Below, piece by piece: positions 8,240 through 16,822 of a stretch of 44,855 nucleotides of DNA. Both the position numbers and the translations under genes were made by a program. Under the pieces are notes generated by a model. That model saw only the letters and a list, made by a program, of their open reading frames with translations. It ran no database searches and was not told the DNA's origin. Within the stretch, counting starts at the first letter, position 1, and each line of letters starts with the position of its first letter. The stretch lies in the NCBI RefSeq assembly GCF_000508185.1, contig NZ_AYOY01000150.1, forward strand, positions 1 to 44,855. The letters are read 5' to 3'. The DNA comes from Sphingobium sp. C100. Lineage in GTDB: Bacteria > Pseudomonadota > Alphaproteobacteria > Sphingomonadales > Sphingomonadaceae.

Positions 8240-8911
8240 ATGACTTCCTCGCCCGCGCCCATCAGCCGCTCGCTCTTCTTCTTTTCGATCTTCTATGGCG
8301 GCATGGTCTGCATTGCGGGCGTGCTGGGCAACAAGCAGGTGGCGCTCGGCCCTTTGTCCGGCATCGGCCCGATGGTCGGCCTGGGGCCGCTGGCGGTGGA
8401 GGCAGGCATTTTCGCCTTTCTGCTGCTGGTCACGATTTCCAGCGCGGTTGCGGAGCTGCACGGCCGGGCAGTCGCCAACAAGCTGGTCCAGATCGGCTTC
8501 CTGCCGCTGATCGCGTCGATCCTGCTGTCGATCCTGGTCCTGGCCGCGCCGGCGGCGGGCGACATGGACCCGCAGCGGGCGCAGGCCTTTGCCATGATGA
8601 TGGGCGGCACGCCGCGCATCTGGCTGGGCGGCATCATCGCCTATGGCATTTCCCAGACATTGAACGTGACTTTGTTCGCGGCGCTCAAGGGGCGGGAAGG
8701 GAGCCGGATGCTGTGGCTGCGCGCGGCAATGGCCAGCATATTGTCGCAGATCGTGGACACGCTGCTGTTTGTGACCATCGCCTTTTACGGCGTCTTTCCG
8801 ATCGGCGAACTGCTGCTGGGCCAGATGCTGGCCAAGGTGCTGCTGTCGGCGATATTGGTGCCGCCGGTCATCTATCTGCTGGTCGGGCTGGGGCGGCGGC
8901 TGGACCGCTGA
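8240..8911 (+). CDS. Queuosine-precursor transporter, VUT/YhhQ family (DUF165)
   Basis: A 223-aa integral membrane protein with about six hydrophobic segments. Family traits are the first segment 'FYGGMVCIAGVLGNKQVALG', 'VTISSAVAELHGRAVANKLVQIGF', 'YGISQTLNVTLFAALKG' and 'QIVDTLLFVTIAFYGVFP', where the polar 'SQIVDT' is characteristic. Members import queuine, preQ0 or preQ1 across the inner membrane. The 73-bp gap upstream has a small GC hairpin, but I could not recognise a preQ1 riboswitch in it. ATG 8240 fits the family start. Confidence 0.88.
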   Translation: MTSSPAPISRSLFFFSIFYGGMVCIAGVLGNKQVALGPLSGIGPMVGLGPLAVEAGIFAFLLLVTISSAVAELHGRAVANKLVQIGFLPLIASILLSILVLAAPAAGDMDPQRAQAFAMMMGGTPRIWLGGIIAYGISQTLNVTLFAALKGREGSRMLWLRAAMASILSQIVDTLLFVTIAFYGVFPIGELLLGQMLAKVLLSAILVPPVIYLLVGLGRRLDR

Positions 8912-8987
8912 TCGCCCGGCCCCGAACCCTGACCCCCTGCCCGTTAGACGCGACAGCGAAACCGACAGCTGCGCGGCATGGCGATTT

Positions 8988-9009
8988 TGATTAGTTAGCT
9001 AACTAATCA
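8988..9009. promoter_or_regulatory. 22-bp perfect palindrome, candidate operator
   Basis: A perfect 22-bp palindrome with core TTAGTTAGCTAACTAA. It is strikingly AT-rich in a GC-rich region and lies 60 bp upstream of the argB start. The size and symmetry suit a dimeric repressor of the TetR or MarR type. No regulator gene is adjacent, so the factor is unknown. Confidence 0.55.
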
Positions 9010-9068
9010 TTGAAGCGGCCACGCGGCAAAACTTGCGACGCGCGGCATATGGCCTTATGCGCGCGCGC

Positions 9069-9974
9069 ATGACCAGCAAGCACGCCCCCGATCCCGCGCT
9101 CCTCGCGAAGGCCGAAACCCTCGTCGAGGCGCTGCCCTATATGCAGCGTTATGCGGGCAAGACCTTCGTGGTCAAATATGGCGGCCACGCCATGGGCGAT
9201 CCCGAAGCCGCGCGCGATTTCGCCGAGGATGTCGTGTTGATGAAGGCGGTCGGCATCAATGTCGTCGTCGTCCATGGCGGCGGGCCGCAGATCGGCGCGA
9301 TGCTCAAGAAGCTGGGCGTGGAATCGCAATTTGTCGGCGGCCTGCGCGTTACCGACGCGGAAACCGCCAAGATCGCCGAAATGGTCCTGGCCGGCTCCAT
9401 CAACAAGGAAATCGTCGGCTGGATCGCCGGCGCGGGCGGCCGCGCCGTCGGCATTTCGGGCAAGGATGGCGGTCTGGTCCTGTGCGAAAAAGTGCTGGGC
9501 AAGCGCGAGGCGGACCCCAATTCGGGGATCGAGCGCAATGTCGACCTGGGCTTTGTCGGCGATCCCGTCTCGGTCGATCGCTCCATCCTCGACACGCTGG
9601 CCACGAACGGCATCATCCCGGTGGTCGCCCCGGTGGGGATCGGCACCGACGGCCATACCTATAATGTCAATGCCGACACCATGGCCGGCGCGATCGCCGC
9701 CGAGTTGAAGGCGTCGCGATTCTTCCTGCTGACCGATGTTCCCGGCGTGCTGGACAAGCAGGGCCAGTTGCTGAGCGACCTGGACCCGCAGGCGATCCAT
9801 GGCCTGGAAAGCGACGGCACGATCAGCGGGGGCATGATCCCCAAGCTTGAAACCTGCGTGCGCGCGGTCGAGGGCGGGGTGGACGCCGCCGTCATTCTGG
9901 ACGGGCGGGTGCCGCACGCGATGCTGCTGGAAATCTTCACCGATCAGGGCGCGGGCACGCTGGTGCGGAAATAG
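9069..9974 (+). CDS. argB: Acetylglutamate kinase
   Basis: A 301-aa amino-acid kinase catalysing the second step of arginine synthesis, phosphorylation of N-acetyl-L-glutamate. Motifs are '[12 protein letters not shown]' (phosphate-binding Lys), '[14 protein letters not shown]', '[12 protein letters not shown]', '[32 protein letters not shown]' and '[19 protein letters not shown]'. ATG 9069 gives the family N-terminus; ATG 9057 is also possible. No good Shine-Dalgarno is visible. TTGCGA (9033-9038) and TTATGC (9055-9060) are spaced 16 bp, with the -10 close to the ATG. A 22-bp palindrome lies 60 bp upstream. Confidence 0.97.
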   Translation: MTSKHAPDPALLAKAETLVEALPYMQRYAGKTFVVKYGGHAMGDPEAARDFAEDVVLMKAVGINVVVVHGGGPQIGAMLKKLGVESQFVGGLRVTDAETAKIAEMVLAGSINKEIVGWIAGAGGRAVGISGKDGGLVLCEKVLGKREADPNSGIERNVDLGFVGDPVSVDRSILDTLATNGIIPVVAPVGIGTDGHTYNVNADTMAGAIAAELKASRFFLLTDVPGVLDKQGQLLSDLDPQAIHGLESDGTISGGMIPKLETCVRAVEGGVDAAVILDGRVPHAMLLEIFTDQGAGTLVRK

Positions 9975-10004
9975 GCGGCGGGAATCGGCTGTTGAAGGCG
10001 GAAT

Positions 10005-10023
10005 TTCCGGGTCTTGCCCGGAA
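10005..10023. terminator. Hairpin after argB, possible terminator
   Basis: TTCCGGG-tcttg-CCCGGAA is a perfect 7-bp stem 30 bp after the argB stop. It lacks a T tract, so intrinsic termination is uncertain. Confidence 0.35.
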
Positions 10024-10060
10024 TGCCGAAGGTCAGGAGCGAGGGCGCAAGTCAGCGCAT

Positions 10061-10113
10061 TTCCCCTCCACCGCCTGCGGCGGTCCCCCTCCCCAAGCAA
10101 GCCTGGGGAGGAT
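10061..10113. repeat. Short palindromic GC-rich intergenic repeat (REP-like)
   Basis: Two adjacent hairpins: ACCGCC-tgc-GGCGGT (10070-10084) and CCTCCCCA-agcaagcc-TGGGGAGG (10088-10111). The layout resembles the small palindromic intergenic elements scattered through sphingomonad genomes. Only one copy occurs in this window, so the repeat status is inference. The rest of the 263-bp gap between argB and the YggT gene holds nothing else I recognise. Confidence 0.45.
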
Positions 10114-10237
10114 TGAGGGCGGAACCCGACATCCCTGACGGATCGGAGACGTCGTTGGTGGAATAAGCGGCGCGCGGCGCTTGTGGCCGGGGGGCAGCCT
10201 CGGCTAGAGCGGCGGCAACGCTTCAACGGAGACCCAT

Positions 10238-10528
10238 GTGGCCTACGCGCTCTATCAGATCATCGTCATCCTGCTGGATGTGCTGTGGTGGATCATCATC
10301 ATCCAGATCATCATGAGCTGGCTGATCGCCTTCAACGTCGTCAACATGGGCAATGATTTCGTCCGCACGGTGATGGTCGCGCTCGACCGGATGACCGCGC
10401 CCATCTATAATCCGATCCGCCGGGTCATGCCGGACCTGGGCGCGCTCGACCTGTCGCCGATGGTCGTGCTGCTCGCCATGCTCATCGTCCGCCAGGCCAT
10501 ATTGCCACCGCTCTTCGGATTCGTGTGA
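10238..10528 (+). CDS. YggT-family integral membrane protein
   Basis: A 96-aa protein with two hydrophobic regions (residues about 5-35 and 70-92) around a conserved 'DRMTAPIYNPIRRVMPDLGALDLSPMVVLL' segment, which identifies the YggT family. The role is unclear in bacteria. Starts at GTG 10238; the overlapping ATG at 10236 is in another frame. A weak site, ACGGAG, precedes it. First gene of a tightly packed run ending with marC. Its stop overlaps the next GTG start. Confidence 0.92.
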   Translation: MAYALYQIIVILLDVLWWIIIIQIIMSWLIAFNVVNMGNDFVRTVMVALDRMTAPIYNPIRRVMPDLGALDLSPMVVLLAMLIVRQAILPPLFGFV

Positions 10529-10848
10529 CCGCCTGGCGGTCGGCCGGCGACGACCTGCTGGTCGGCATCCGGCTGACCCCCGGCGCCGCGAAGGACGAGA
10601 TTGGCGGCGGCTGGCGCGATGACAAGGATGCGTGCTGGCTGTCCGCCCGCGTCCGCGCCGTGCCGGAAAAGGGCAAGGCCAATGCCGCGCTGATCGCATT
10701 GATGGCGAAAGGGCTGGATTGGCCGCGCAGCGCGATTTTGCTGGAATCGGGCGACACCAACCGGCTAAAGCGGCTGCGGATCATCGGCGGCGCGCGCGAC
10801 GGGGCGCGGATCGCCACCCTGATCGAAACATGGACGGAAAACACATGA
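10525..10848 (+). CDS. DUF167/YggU-family protein
   Basis: A 107-aa soluble protein with '[14 protein letters not shown]', '[24 protein letters not shown]' and '[12 protein letters not shown]', the signature of the DUF167 (YggU) fold. Its function is unknown; YggT-YggU adjacency is common in Proteobacteria. The GTG start overlaps the YggT stop (GTGA), and its own stop overlaps the folD ATG (ATGA), so translation is probably coupled. Confidence 0.92.
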   Translation: MTAWRSAGDDLLVGIRLTPGAAKDEIGGGWRDDKDACWLSARVRAVPEKGKANAALIALMAKGLDWPRSAILLESGDTNRLKRLRIIGGARDGARIATLIETWTENT

Positions 10849-11741
10849 CCATCGGCAAGATCATCGACGGCAAGGCCTTTGCGGCGGGGCTGCGCGCCAA
10901 GGTCGCCGAAGGCGTCGCGGAATTCGTCGCGCAGACCGGCCGCAAGCCGGGCCTGGCCGTCGTGCTGGTGGGCGAAGACCCGGCCAGCAGCGTCTATGTC
11001 CGGTCCAAGGGCAAGATGACGGTTGCCGCCGGCATGGAGAGTTTCGAATTCAAACGGCCCGCCACCATCGGCGAGGATGATCTGCTCGACCTGATCGAGG
11101 AACTGAATCATGACGAGCGGGTCGATGGCATATTGGTCCAGTTGCCGCTGCCCCGCCATATCGACGAAGCCGCCGTCATCGCCGCCGTCGATCCGGCCAA
11201 GGATGTCGACGGATTCCATGTCGTCAATGCCGGGCGGCTCGCCACCGGGCAGGAGGCGCTGGTGCCCTGCACGCCGATGGGGTGCATCATGCTGCTGAAG
11301 GACGAACTGGGCGACCTGTCGGGCAAGGAGGCCGTCATCATCGGCCGGTCCAACATCGTCGGCAAGCCGATGGCGCAATTGCTGCTGGCGGAAAACGCCA
11401 CCGTCACCATCGCCCACAGCCGCACCCATGACCTGGCCAGCGTCGTCCACCGCGCCGACATCGTCGTGGCCGCCGTCGGCCGGCCCGAAATGGTGAAGGG
11501 CGAATGGATCAAGCCGGGCGCGACCGTCATCGACGTCGGCATCAACCGCGTCGCCGATACGGAGGAAGAGGGCAAGAGCCGCATCGTCGGCGATGTCGCC
11601 ACCGCCGAGGCGCTGGCCCATGTCCGCGCCATCACCCCGGTGCCGGGCGGCGTCGGGCCGATGACCATCGCGGTGCTGCTGCGCAACACGCTGGTCGCCG
11701 CCCATGCGCGCGCCGGACTGGCGAAGCCCGAGGGCCTGTGA
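10845..11741 (+). CDS. folD: Methylenetetrahydrofolate dehydrogenase/cyclohydrolase
   Basis: A 298-aa bifunctional enzyme of one-carbon metabolism interconverting 5,10-methylene-THF, methenyl-THF and 10-formyl-THF. Visible signatures are '[21 protein letters not shown]' with the catalytic region 'YVRSKGKM', '[14 protein letters not shown]', '[16 protein letters not shown]', '[11 protein letters not shown]', the NADP-binding '[17 protein letters not shown]' and '[20 protein letters not shown]'. ATG 10845 gives the usual family length. Coupled upstream to DUF167 and downstream to the NTF2-like gene by 4-bp overlaps. Confidence 0.98.
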   Translation: MTIGKIIDGKAFAAGLRAKVAEGVAEFVAQTGRKPGLAVVLVGEDPASSVYVRSKGKMTVAAGMESFEFKRPATIGEDDLLDLIEELNHDERVDGILVQLPLPRHIDEAAVIAAVDPAKDVDGFHVVNAGRLATGQEALVPCTPMGCIMLLKDELGDLSGKEAVIIGRSNIVGKPMAQLLLAENATVTIAHSRTHDLASVVHRADIVVAAVGRPEMVKGEWIKPGATVIDVGINRVADTEEEGKSRIVGDVATAEALAHVRAITPVPGGVGPMTIAVLLRNTLVAAHARAGLAKPEGL

Positions 11742-12394
11742 GGGCGCGGCTTGCCCTGCTGACCCTGGCGGCGGGCGCGCTGGTCGCCGCGAAACCGCCG
11801 ATGCGCTATCAACCCGATCCCAGTTCGGTGATTGCGGCGGAAATCGCCTTCAACCGGCTGGCGCAGGAAAAGGGGCAATGGACCGCCTTTCGCGAAACCG
11901 CCGCCGACGATGCGGTGATGTTCGTGCCGCAGAAGATATTGGCGAAGGACTGGCTGAAGCAAAAGGCCGATCCGCCCGCCTCGGTGAGCTGGTCGCCCGC
12001 CATCGTCTATGTGTCCTGCGACGGCCGGCTGGCCGCGAGCACCGGCAACTGGACGCGGCCGGACGGATCGGTCGGCTATTTCACCACCATCTGGCGCCGC
12101 GACAAAAAGGGGCGCTGGCAATGGATATTGGACCATGGCGACACGCTGGCGACCCCGCGCCCGACGCCCGAATTCCTGACCGGCAAGGTCGCCACCTGCA
12201 AGCGGGGCGAACGCATGGTCGGGCCGCCGGAGGGGAAGCCGCCGGGCGGGAAGGGGCAAGTCCCCCCGCCTGACGAAAGCCTGCTCTGGAGCGCCGAGGT
12301 CGCCCCCGACAACAGCCGCCGCGTCACCGTCCGCATGTGGACCGGGGACGCCTATGAGACGGTGATCGACGATCAGGTAAGGGCCGGATCATGA
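11738..12394 (+). CDS. Exported SnoaL/NTF2-like protein of unknown function
   Basis: A 218-aa protein starting at GTG 11738, which overlaps the folD stop. The N-terminus [20 protein letters not shown] looks like a short signal peptide. The central part ('[28 protein letters not shown]', '[20 protein letters not shown]', '[23 protein letters not shown]') has the helix-and-sheet pattern of DUF4440/SnoaL-like domains. A Gly/Pro-rich linker ('[16 protein letters not shown]') leads to a C-terminal strand region. Ligand or enzymatic role unknown. Translationally coupled to folD and marC. Confidence 0.82.
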   Translation: MRARLALLTLAAGALVAAKPPMRYQPDPSSVIAAEIAFNRLAQEKGQWTAFRETAADDAVMFVPQKILAKDWLKQKADPPASVSWSPAIVYVSCDGRLAASTGNWTRPDGSVGYFTTIWRRDKKGRWQWILDHGDTLATPRPTPEFLTGKVATCKRGERMVGPPEGKPPGGKGQVPPPDESLLWSAEVAPDNSRRVTVRMWTGDAYETVIDDQVRAGS

Positions 12395-13008
12395 CTGCAT
12401 TGTTCCTCTCCGCCTTCGTGACGCTGTTCGTCGTCATCGACCCGCCGGGCTGCGCGCCCATCTATGCCAGCCTGACCAGCGGGGCGAGCGCGGCGCAGCG
12501 CCGGGCCATGGCGATCCGCGCGGTCGGCATCGCGGCCGCGATCCTGCTGGTCTTCGCGCTGTGGGGCAAGCAGTTGCTGGGCGTGCTGGGAATCGCACTG
12601 GACAGTTTCCGCATCGCCGGCGGCATCATGTTGTTCATCATCGCAATGGATATGGTGTTCGAAAAGCGCACCCAGCGGCGCGAGGATCGCGCGCAGAAGA
12701 TCGCGGACACGCCCGAGATCGAGGATGTGTCGGTATTTCCCATGGCGATGCCGATGATCGCCGGGCCGGGCTCCATCGCGACGGTGATGCTGCTGATGTC
12801 GCGCGCCACCGACATTGCCGAACGGATGGTGGTGCTGGGCGCGGTGGTGGTGACGCTGGCGCTGATGCTGGCCGCCCTGATCGCGGCAGGACCGCTGATG
12901 GCGCTGCTGGGTCACAAGATCGAGGCGGTGATTACCCGGCTGCTGGGCGTGCTGCTCGGCGCGCTCGCCGCCCAGTTCGTGATCGACGGGCTGAAGGCCA
13001 GCTTCTAG
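12391..13008 (+). CDS. MarC-family integral membrane protein
   Basis: A 205-aa inner-membrane protein with about six hydrophobic segments. Typical MarC features are 'FVTLFVVIDPPGCAPIYASLT' at the start, 'GIALDSFRIAGGIMLFIIAMDMV' and 'SVFPMAMPMIAGPGSIATVMLLMS', the latter a signature of the family. MarC is not a drug efflux pump as first thought, and its substrate is unknown. ATG overlaps the upstream stop. The stop is directly followed by a copy of a dispersed repeat. Confidence 0.93.
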   Translation: MTALFLSAFVTLFVVIDPPGCAPIYASLTSGASAAQRRAMAIRAVGIAAAILLVFALWGKQLLGVLGIALDSFRIAGGIMLFIIAMDMVFEKRTQRREDRAQKIADTPEIEDVSVFPMAMPMIAGPGSIATVMLLMSRATDIAERMVVLGAVVVTLALMLAALIAAGPLMALLGHKIEAVITRLLGVLLGALAAQFVIDGLKASF

Positions 13009-13109
13009 AGCGCGCTGCGTTAGATCGGACGCAGGTCGCGCGCTCCAAGCTTTTGCTGACCCATCGTTTTGAGCGGAAAACCGGTTCCTTCTTTTCCGCA
13101 CGATGCTCC
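13008..13109. repeat. Dispersed palindromic repeat, copy 1
   Basis: About 102 bp nearly identical to 34576-34677. It has two hairpins: GAGCGCGCTGCGT pairs with the ACGCAG...CGCGCTC region, and GCGGAAAA...TTTTCCGC. It begins at the last base of the marC stop codon. Elements with the core GGAAAACCGGTTCC are frequent in alphaproteobacterial genomes (general knowledge). Confidence 0.85.
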
Positions 13110-13116
13110 AACGCAA

Positions 13117-13152
13117 AGCGCCGCCCGATCCCGGTGGGGAGCGGGCGGCGCT
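13117..13152 (-). terminator. Terminator after the OmpA-like gene
   Basis: A perfect 11-bp stem, AGCGCCGCCCG/CGGGCGGCGCT, with a 14-nt loop. On the minus strand it follows the OmpA-like stop by about 20 bp and is followed by TTTGCGTT. The T tract is weak. Confidence 0.6.
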
Positions 13153-13171
13153 GTCGGCGCGTCCGGTCGGA

Positions 13172-13852
13172 TCAGCCGCGCGTGTCGGCTTCGGTGACCG
13201 GCGCGATCTTGATTTCGACGCGGCGGTTGGCGGCCTTGCCCTCTTCCGTCGCGTTGGACGCGATCGGCTGGGTTTCGCCAAAGCCGCGGGTGGCCACGCG
13301 CGCCGACTGCACGCCCCGGCCGACCAGATAATTGGCGACCGACTGGGCGCGGCGTTCCGACAGGGTCTGGTTATAGGCGTCCGACCCGTCGCTGTCGGTA
13401 TGGCCATAAATGTCGATATAGGTTTTGGGATATTGCGCCAGCACGCTGGACACTTCGTTCAGCGTCGGCTGGAACTGCGGCTGCACATCGGCGCGGTCAT
13501 AGGCGAAGGTGATGCCCGAGGGCATCCGCAGCAACAGATTGTCGCCGTCGCGAATCACGTCGACACCGGTGCCGGCGGTTTCTTCGCGCAGCTTGCGTTC
13601 CTGCGCGTCCATATAGGCGCCGATGCCGGCACCAGCGACCGCGCCAATGCCCGCGCCCAGAATCTTTTCAGTGCGGTCGCGCCGCCCGCCGACCAGATCG
13701 CCGAGCAGATAGCCGCCCAAAGCGCCGCCGATGCCGCCGATCGCAGCCTTCGACACCCGCTGCTGGCCGGTGTTGGGATCGGTGGTGCAAGCAGTGGTCG
13801 CCAGCATCGCGGCGAGACCCGCCGCGCCGATGATGCGATGAGAAATCCTCAT
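13172..13852 (-). CDS. OmpA/YiaD-type outer-membrane lipoprotein
   Basis: A 226-aa lipoprotein: signal MRISHRIIGAAGLAAMLATT with the modified Cys in 'TACTTDPNTG'. A glycine-zipper region ('AAIGGIGGALGGYLLGDLVGG', 'GAGIGAVAGAGIGAYMDAQE') follows, then an OmpA C-terminal peptidoglycan-binding domain ('TFAYDRADVQPQFQPTLNEV', 'IDIYGHTDSDGSDAYNQTLSERRAQSVANYL', 'TEEGKAANRRVEI'). The domain order and 'CTTxPxTG' match E. coli YiaD closely. ATG 13852 is chosen over 13915 because it opens the signal peptide. Confidence 0.92.
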   Translation of the reverse strand: MRISHRIIGAAGLAAMLATTACTTDPNTGQQRVSKAAIGGIGGALGGYLLGDLVGGRRDRTEKILGAGIGAVAGAGIGAYMDAQERKLREETAGTGVDVIRDGDNLLLRMPSGITFAYDRADVQPQFQPTLNEVSSVLAQYPKTYIDIYGHTDSDGSDAYNQTLSERRAQSVANYLVGRGVQSARVATRGFGETQPIASNATEEGKAANRRVEIKIAPVTEADTRG

Positions 13853-14004
13853 TATTCCTGTTCCCTTGTCTTTATCGCCCTTGCAGGGCGGATGCCCCCC
13901 AAATGGCCGAGCCATGTCGTTTGTTCCACAAGCGAACTGAACTGCCGATGATGGCGATGTTGTGAAATTGAAAGAATAAGCGCTATAGGGAGCAACTGAC
14001 CACC

Positions 14005-15324
14005 ATGGCCACGATCCCCTCCCCAGCTCTCACGCCCTTTCCCTGGGCCGACCTCGTCATCATTCTGGCATTGGTGGCGCTGAACGGCGTCTTTGCCATG
14101 TCCGAACTGGCCATTGTATCGGCGCGCCGGCCGCGCTTGCAGGCGATGGACAAGGCAGGCCGCAGCGGCGCCAAGGCGGCGCTCGCGCTGGCCGCCGATC
14201 CGGGCCGGTTCCTGTCCACCGTGCAGATCGGCATCACCCTCATCGGTATCATCGCCGGCGCCTATTCCGGCGCCAGCCTGGGCGGCCCGGTGGGCGAACG
14301 GTTGCAGGCCTGGGGACTGTCGCCGAACCTGTCCGAAACGGCTGGTTTCGCGTTGGTTATCGGGCTGACCACCTATGCCTCGCTGATCGTGGGTGAGCTG
14401 GTGCCCAAGCAATTCGCCCTGCGCGCGCCCGAACCGATCGCAGTGCTGGTCGCACGGCCGATGCTGTGGCTGGCGAAGCTGACCGCGCCGCTGGTATGGG
14501 TGCTCGACGGGTCGAGCGCGCTGATTTTCAAGCTGCTCGGCCTCGACCGCGAATCGGAAAATCATGTCACCGCCGAGGAATTGCACCTGATCGTCGCGGA
14601 AGCGAGCAAGTCCGGCGTCATCGAGGAAAGCGAGCGGGCGATCATCTCGGGCGTCGTGCGGCTGGCCGACCGGCCGGTGCGCGAGGTCATGACCCAGCGC
14701 ATGGATGTCGACTGGATCGACGTGTCCGCCGACGAAGCGGCGATTCGCGCCAAGCTGCTCGACACGTCGCATACCCGCCTGCCGGTGGGCCGGGGATCGG
14801 TCGAGGATATTATCGGCATCGTCCAGGCGCGCGACATCATGACCGCGCAGTTCCGGGGCGAGCCGCTGAACCTGGAAAATCTGATGCGCCGGGCGGAGAT
14901 CGTGCCGGACCAGGTCGACGCCATGGACGCTCTGGAGGTGTTGCGCCGGTCCGACGTGCCGATGGTGATGGTCCATGACGAATATGGCCATTTCGAAGGC
15001 ATCGTGACCCCGGCGGACCTGCTGTCGGCGATCGCGGGGCATTTCGCGTCCGACCGCGACGCGTTCGACGAGCCGGATCTGGTCGAGCGGGAGGATGGCA
15101 GCCTGCTGGTGTCGGGCCAGATGCCGATCGATCAGCTGGCCGAGAGGATCGACATCAGCCTGTCGGAAGACCGCGATTATGCGACGGTGGCGGGCCATGT
15201 GCTGTGGCTGATGCGGCGGCTACCCGAGGTGGGCGACTTTGCCGACGATCAACGCTGGCGCTTCGAGATCGTCGATATGGACGGCCGCAAGATCGACAAG
15301 CTGCTGGTCGCGCCCCTGCCATAG
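14005..15324 (+). CDS. HlyC/CorC-family CNNM and CBS-domain membrane protein
   Basis: A 439-aa protein. The N-terminal CNNM/DUF21 membrane domain (about residues 1-200; 'VALNGVFAMSELAIVSARRPRL', 'GRFLSTVQIGITLIGIIAGAYSG', 'VGELVPKQFALRAPE') is followed by two CBS domains ('VREVMTQRMDVDWIDVSADEAA', 'VPMVMVHDEYGHFEGIVTPADLLSAI') and a C-terminal transporter-associated CorC_HlyC domain. Members are linked to Mg/Co efflux or membrane metal homeostasis. A TATAGG at 13984-13989 with TTGTGA 18 bp upstream may be its promoter, giving a leader of about 10 nt. Divergent from the OmpA-like gene. Confidence 0.92.
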   Translation: MATIPSPALTPFPWADLVIILALVALNGVFAMSELAIVSARRPRLQAMDKAGRSGAKAALALAADPGRFLSTVQIGITLIGIIAGAYSGASLGGPVGERLQAWGLSPNLSETAGFALVIGLTTYASLIVGELVPKQFALRAPEPIAVLVARPMLWLAKLTAPLVWVLDGSSALIFKLLGLDRESENHVTAEELHLIVAEASKSGVIEESERAIISGVVRLADRPVREVMTQRMDVDWIDVSADEAAIRAKLLDTSHTRLPVGRGSVEDIIGIVQARDIMTAQFRGEPLNLENLMRRAEIVPDQVDAMDALEVLRRSDVPMVMVHDEYGHFEGIVTPADLLSAIAGHFASDRDAFDEPDLVEREDGSLLVSGQMPIDQLAERIDISLSEDRDYATVAGHVLWLMRRLPEVGDFADDQRWRFEIVDMDGRKIDKLLVAPLP

Positions 15325-15379
15325 GGGGCTTGCCCGACGTAGCAGATTGCGAGCAGGTTCCGGCGGCGGAGGACGAGCG

Positions 15380-16219
15380 GTGCGCGATGCGAGCGACGAG
15401 GCGCTGAACAGAATCATTGAAGGAACGCGACAGGCGCTGGCCGGGTCGGGCGGGCGTCTGGCGATGCTGGGCCTCGCCGGTGCGCAGGGCAGCGGCAAAT
15501 CGACGCTGGCGGCCCGGCTGAAGGCGCGCATGGACGAGTCGGGCGTACCGACCGCGCTGCTGTCGATCGACGATCTGTATCTGGGCCATGCGGCGCGCGC
15601 GCAACTGGCCGAGCGGGTGCATCCGCTGCTGCGCACGCGCGGTGTGCCGGGCACCCATGACGTGGCGCTGGGGCTGGCGGTGATCGCCGCGCTGGAGCGG
15701 GGCGAGGACGCCTTGCTGCCGCGATTCGACAAGGGGACGGATGATCGGCTGCCCATCGCGCAATGGGATCGCGCGCCCTTGGGCACACGGCTGTTGCTGT
15801 TCGAAGGCTGGTGCGTGGGCGCCAGGCCCCGGACGCCCGCAGCGCTCGATCCGCCGATCAACCTGCTGGAGCGGCAGGAGGATGCGGACGGACACTGGCG
15901 CCGGTTCGTCCATGACGCGCTGGCCGGTCCTTATCAGCGCCTGTTCGCCCGAATCGACCGGCTGGTATTCCTGGCGGCGCCGGATTTCGCCATAGTGTCG
16001 CGCTGGCGGGCGCAGCAGGAAGAGAAGCTGCGCGCATCAGGCCATGGCATGGACGACGCCGCGCTGGCGCGGTTCATCCAGCATTATGAGCGGATCACAC
16101 GCCATATGCTGGCGGACATGCCCGCTCATGCCGATATGACGATCGCGCTGGATACCGAGCGACAGGTGGTGGCGGTGAGGGACAAGGGCGACGGCCGGCG
16201 CACGCACGAAAGGCGCTGA
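15380..16219 (+). CDS. P-loop kinase of the D-glycerate 3-kinase (GLYK) type
   Basis: A 279-aa cytoplasmic kinase starting at GTG 15380 with a good ribosome-binding site (GGAGGA). The P-loop 'LGLAGAQGSGKSTLA' lies at about residues 27-41, followed by 'ALLSIDDLYLGHAARAQLAE' and 'LLFEGWCVGAR'. The GAQGSGKST and FEGW(C/M)xG pair resembles plant-type glycerate 3-kinase and its bacterial relatives in the PRK/uridine kinase fold. The substrate is inferred, not shown. The C-terminus has a long basic helix and 'DMTIALDTERQVVAV'. Confidence 0.82.
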   Translation: MRDASDEALNRIIEGTRQALAGSGGRLAMLGLAGAQGSGKSTLAARLKARMDESGVPTALLSIDDLYLGHAARAQLAERVHPLLRTRGVPGTHDVALGLAVIAALERGEDALLPRFDKGTDDRLPIAQWDRAPLGTRLLLFEGWCVGARPRTPAALDPPINLLERQEDADGHWRRFVHDALAGPYQRLFARIDRLVFLAAPDFAIVSRWRAQQEEKLRASGHGMDDAALARFIQHYERITRHMLADMPAHADMTIALDTERQVVAVRDKGDGRRTHERR

Positions 16220-16222
16220 CGC

Positions 16223-16717
16223 TTACCAGCCAAGCTCCGCGGCATGATCCGGGTCGGACAACGCGGTCAGGCGGCGCGCGGCACGGCGCGCGAAGCGGAG
16301 CGTTTCCGCCTTGCGGCGCGCGGCGGCGAGGGATTCGACCGGAGCGGGCCGCACCAGTTCGGCATCATATTGGTCCGCGACGATCAGCCCGGTGCGCGTC
16401 GGCCATAGCGCGTCGCTTTCGAACGGAGCGAGGTCGAACCCGGCCGGCACCGCCCAGTAGAAACGGTCGCAATAGTCGAAATAATCGGGCCATTTCATAT
16501 CGCCCAGCAGGTCGGCCCGGCTGCATTTGATTTCGACGATGGTGAGGCGCCCGGCACTGTCGATCGCCATGATGTCGGCGCGGCGCCCGTTGGGCAGCGG
16601 AACTTCCAGGATGCCGCTCATGTCGTGGCGGAAGAACAGCCGCAACGTTCCGCGCGCCACCGCCAGCGCAGTGCCGTCGGTCAGCGGTGAGCAGCTATCG
16701 GTCGCGGCGCTATCCAT
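16223..16717 (-). CDS. mmcB: MmcB-family DNA repair protein
   Basis: A 164-aa protein with a nuclease-like core: 'LRLFFRHDMSGILEVPLPNGRRADIMAIDSAGRLTIVEIKCSRADLLGD', where D48...E61-x-K63 forms a PD-(D/E)xK-like site, then 'KWPDYFDYCDRFYWAVPAGFD' and 'GLIVADQYDAELVR'. This matches MmcB, a mitomycin-inducible SOS protein first named in Caulobacter. A LexA-type box lies 13 bp upstream of the ATG, in agreement with that regulation. Convergent with the kinase gene; 3 bp separate the stops. Confidence 0.9.
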   Translation of the reverse strand: MDSAATDSCSPLTDGTALAVARGTLRLFFRHDMSGILEVPLPNGRRADIMAIDSAGRLTIVEIKCSRADLLGDMKWPDYFDYCDRFYWAVPAGFDLAPFESDALWPTRTGLIVADQYDAELVRPAPVESLAAARRKAETLRFARRAARRLTALSDPDHAAELGW

Positions 16718-16729
16718 GGCCCACCATTA

Positions 16730-16744
16730 GAACATTATGGGAAC
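16730..16744 (-). promoter_or_regulatory. LexA (SOS) box of mmcB
   Basis: The minus strand reads GTTCCCATAATGTTC, i.e. GTTC-N7-GTTC, the alphaproteobacterial LexA operator. A -10-like CATAAT sits inside it, so bound LexA would block RNA polymerase. It is 13 bp upstream of the mmcB ATG. The sequence match is exact and the gene is a known SOS target in Caulobacter. Confidence 0.85.
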
Positions 16745-16750
16745 AAATGA

Positions 16751-16781
16751 AAAGGCCGATTCGGCTGTCCCGAACCGGCCT
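16751..16781 (-). terminator. Rho-independent terminator of the cell-wall hydrolase gene
   Basis: On the minus strand, AGGCCGGTTCGG-gacag-CCGAATCGGCCT forms a 12-bp stem with one mismatch, followed by TTTCATTTG. It lies between the hydrolase stop (16823) and the mmcB LexA box. Confidence 0.8.
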
Positions 16782-16822
16782 CTGCTGGATTTTTCCGTTC
16801 ACGCCCCCCCGGGTGCGCCGGA

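Noticed and set aside
12373..13407. 344-codon minus frame across marC and the repeat
   Set aside because: It is a low-complexity His/Arg-rich shadow of marC and runs through a non-coding repeat.
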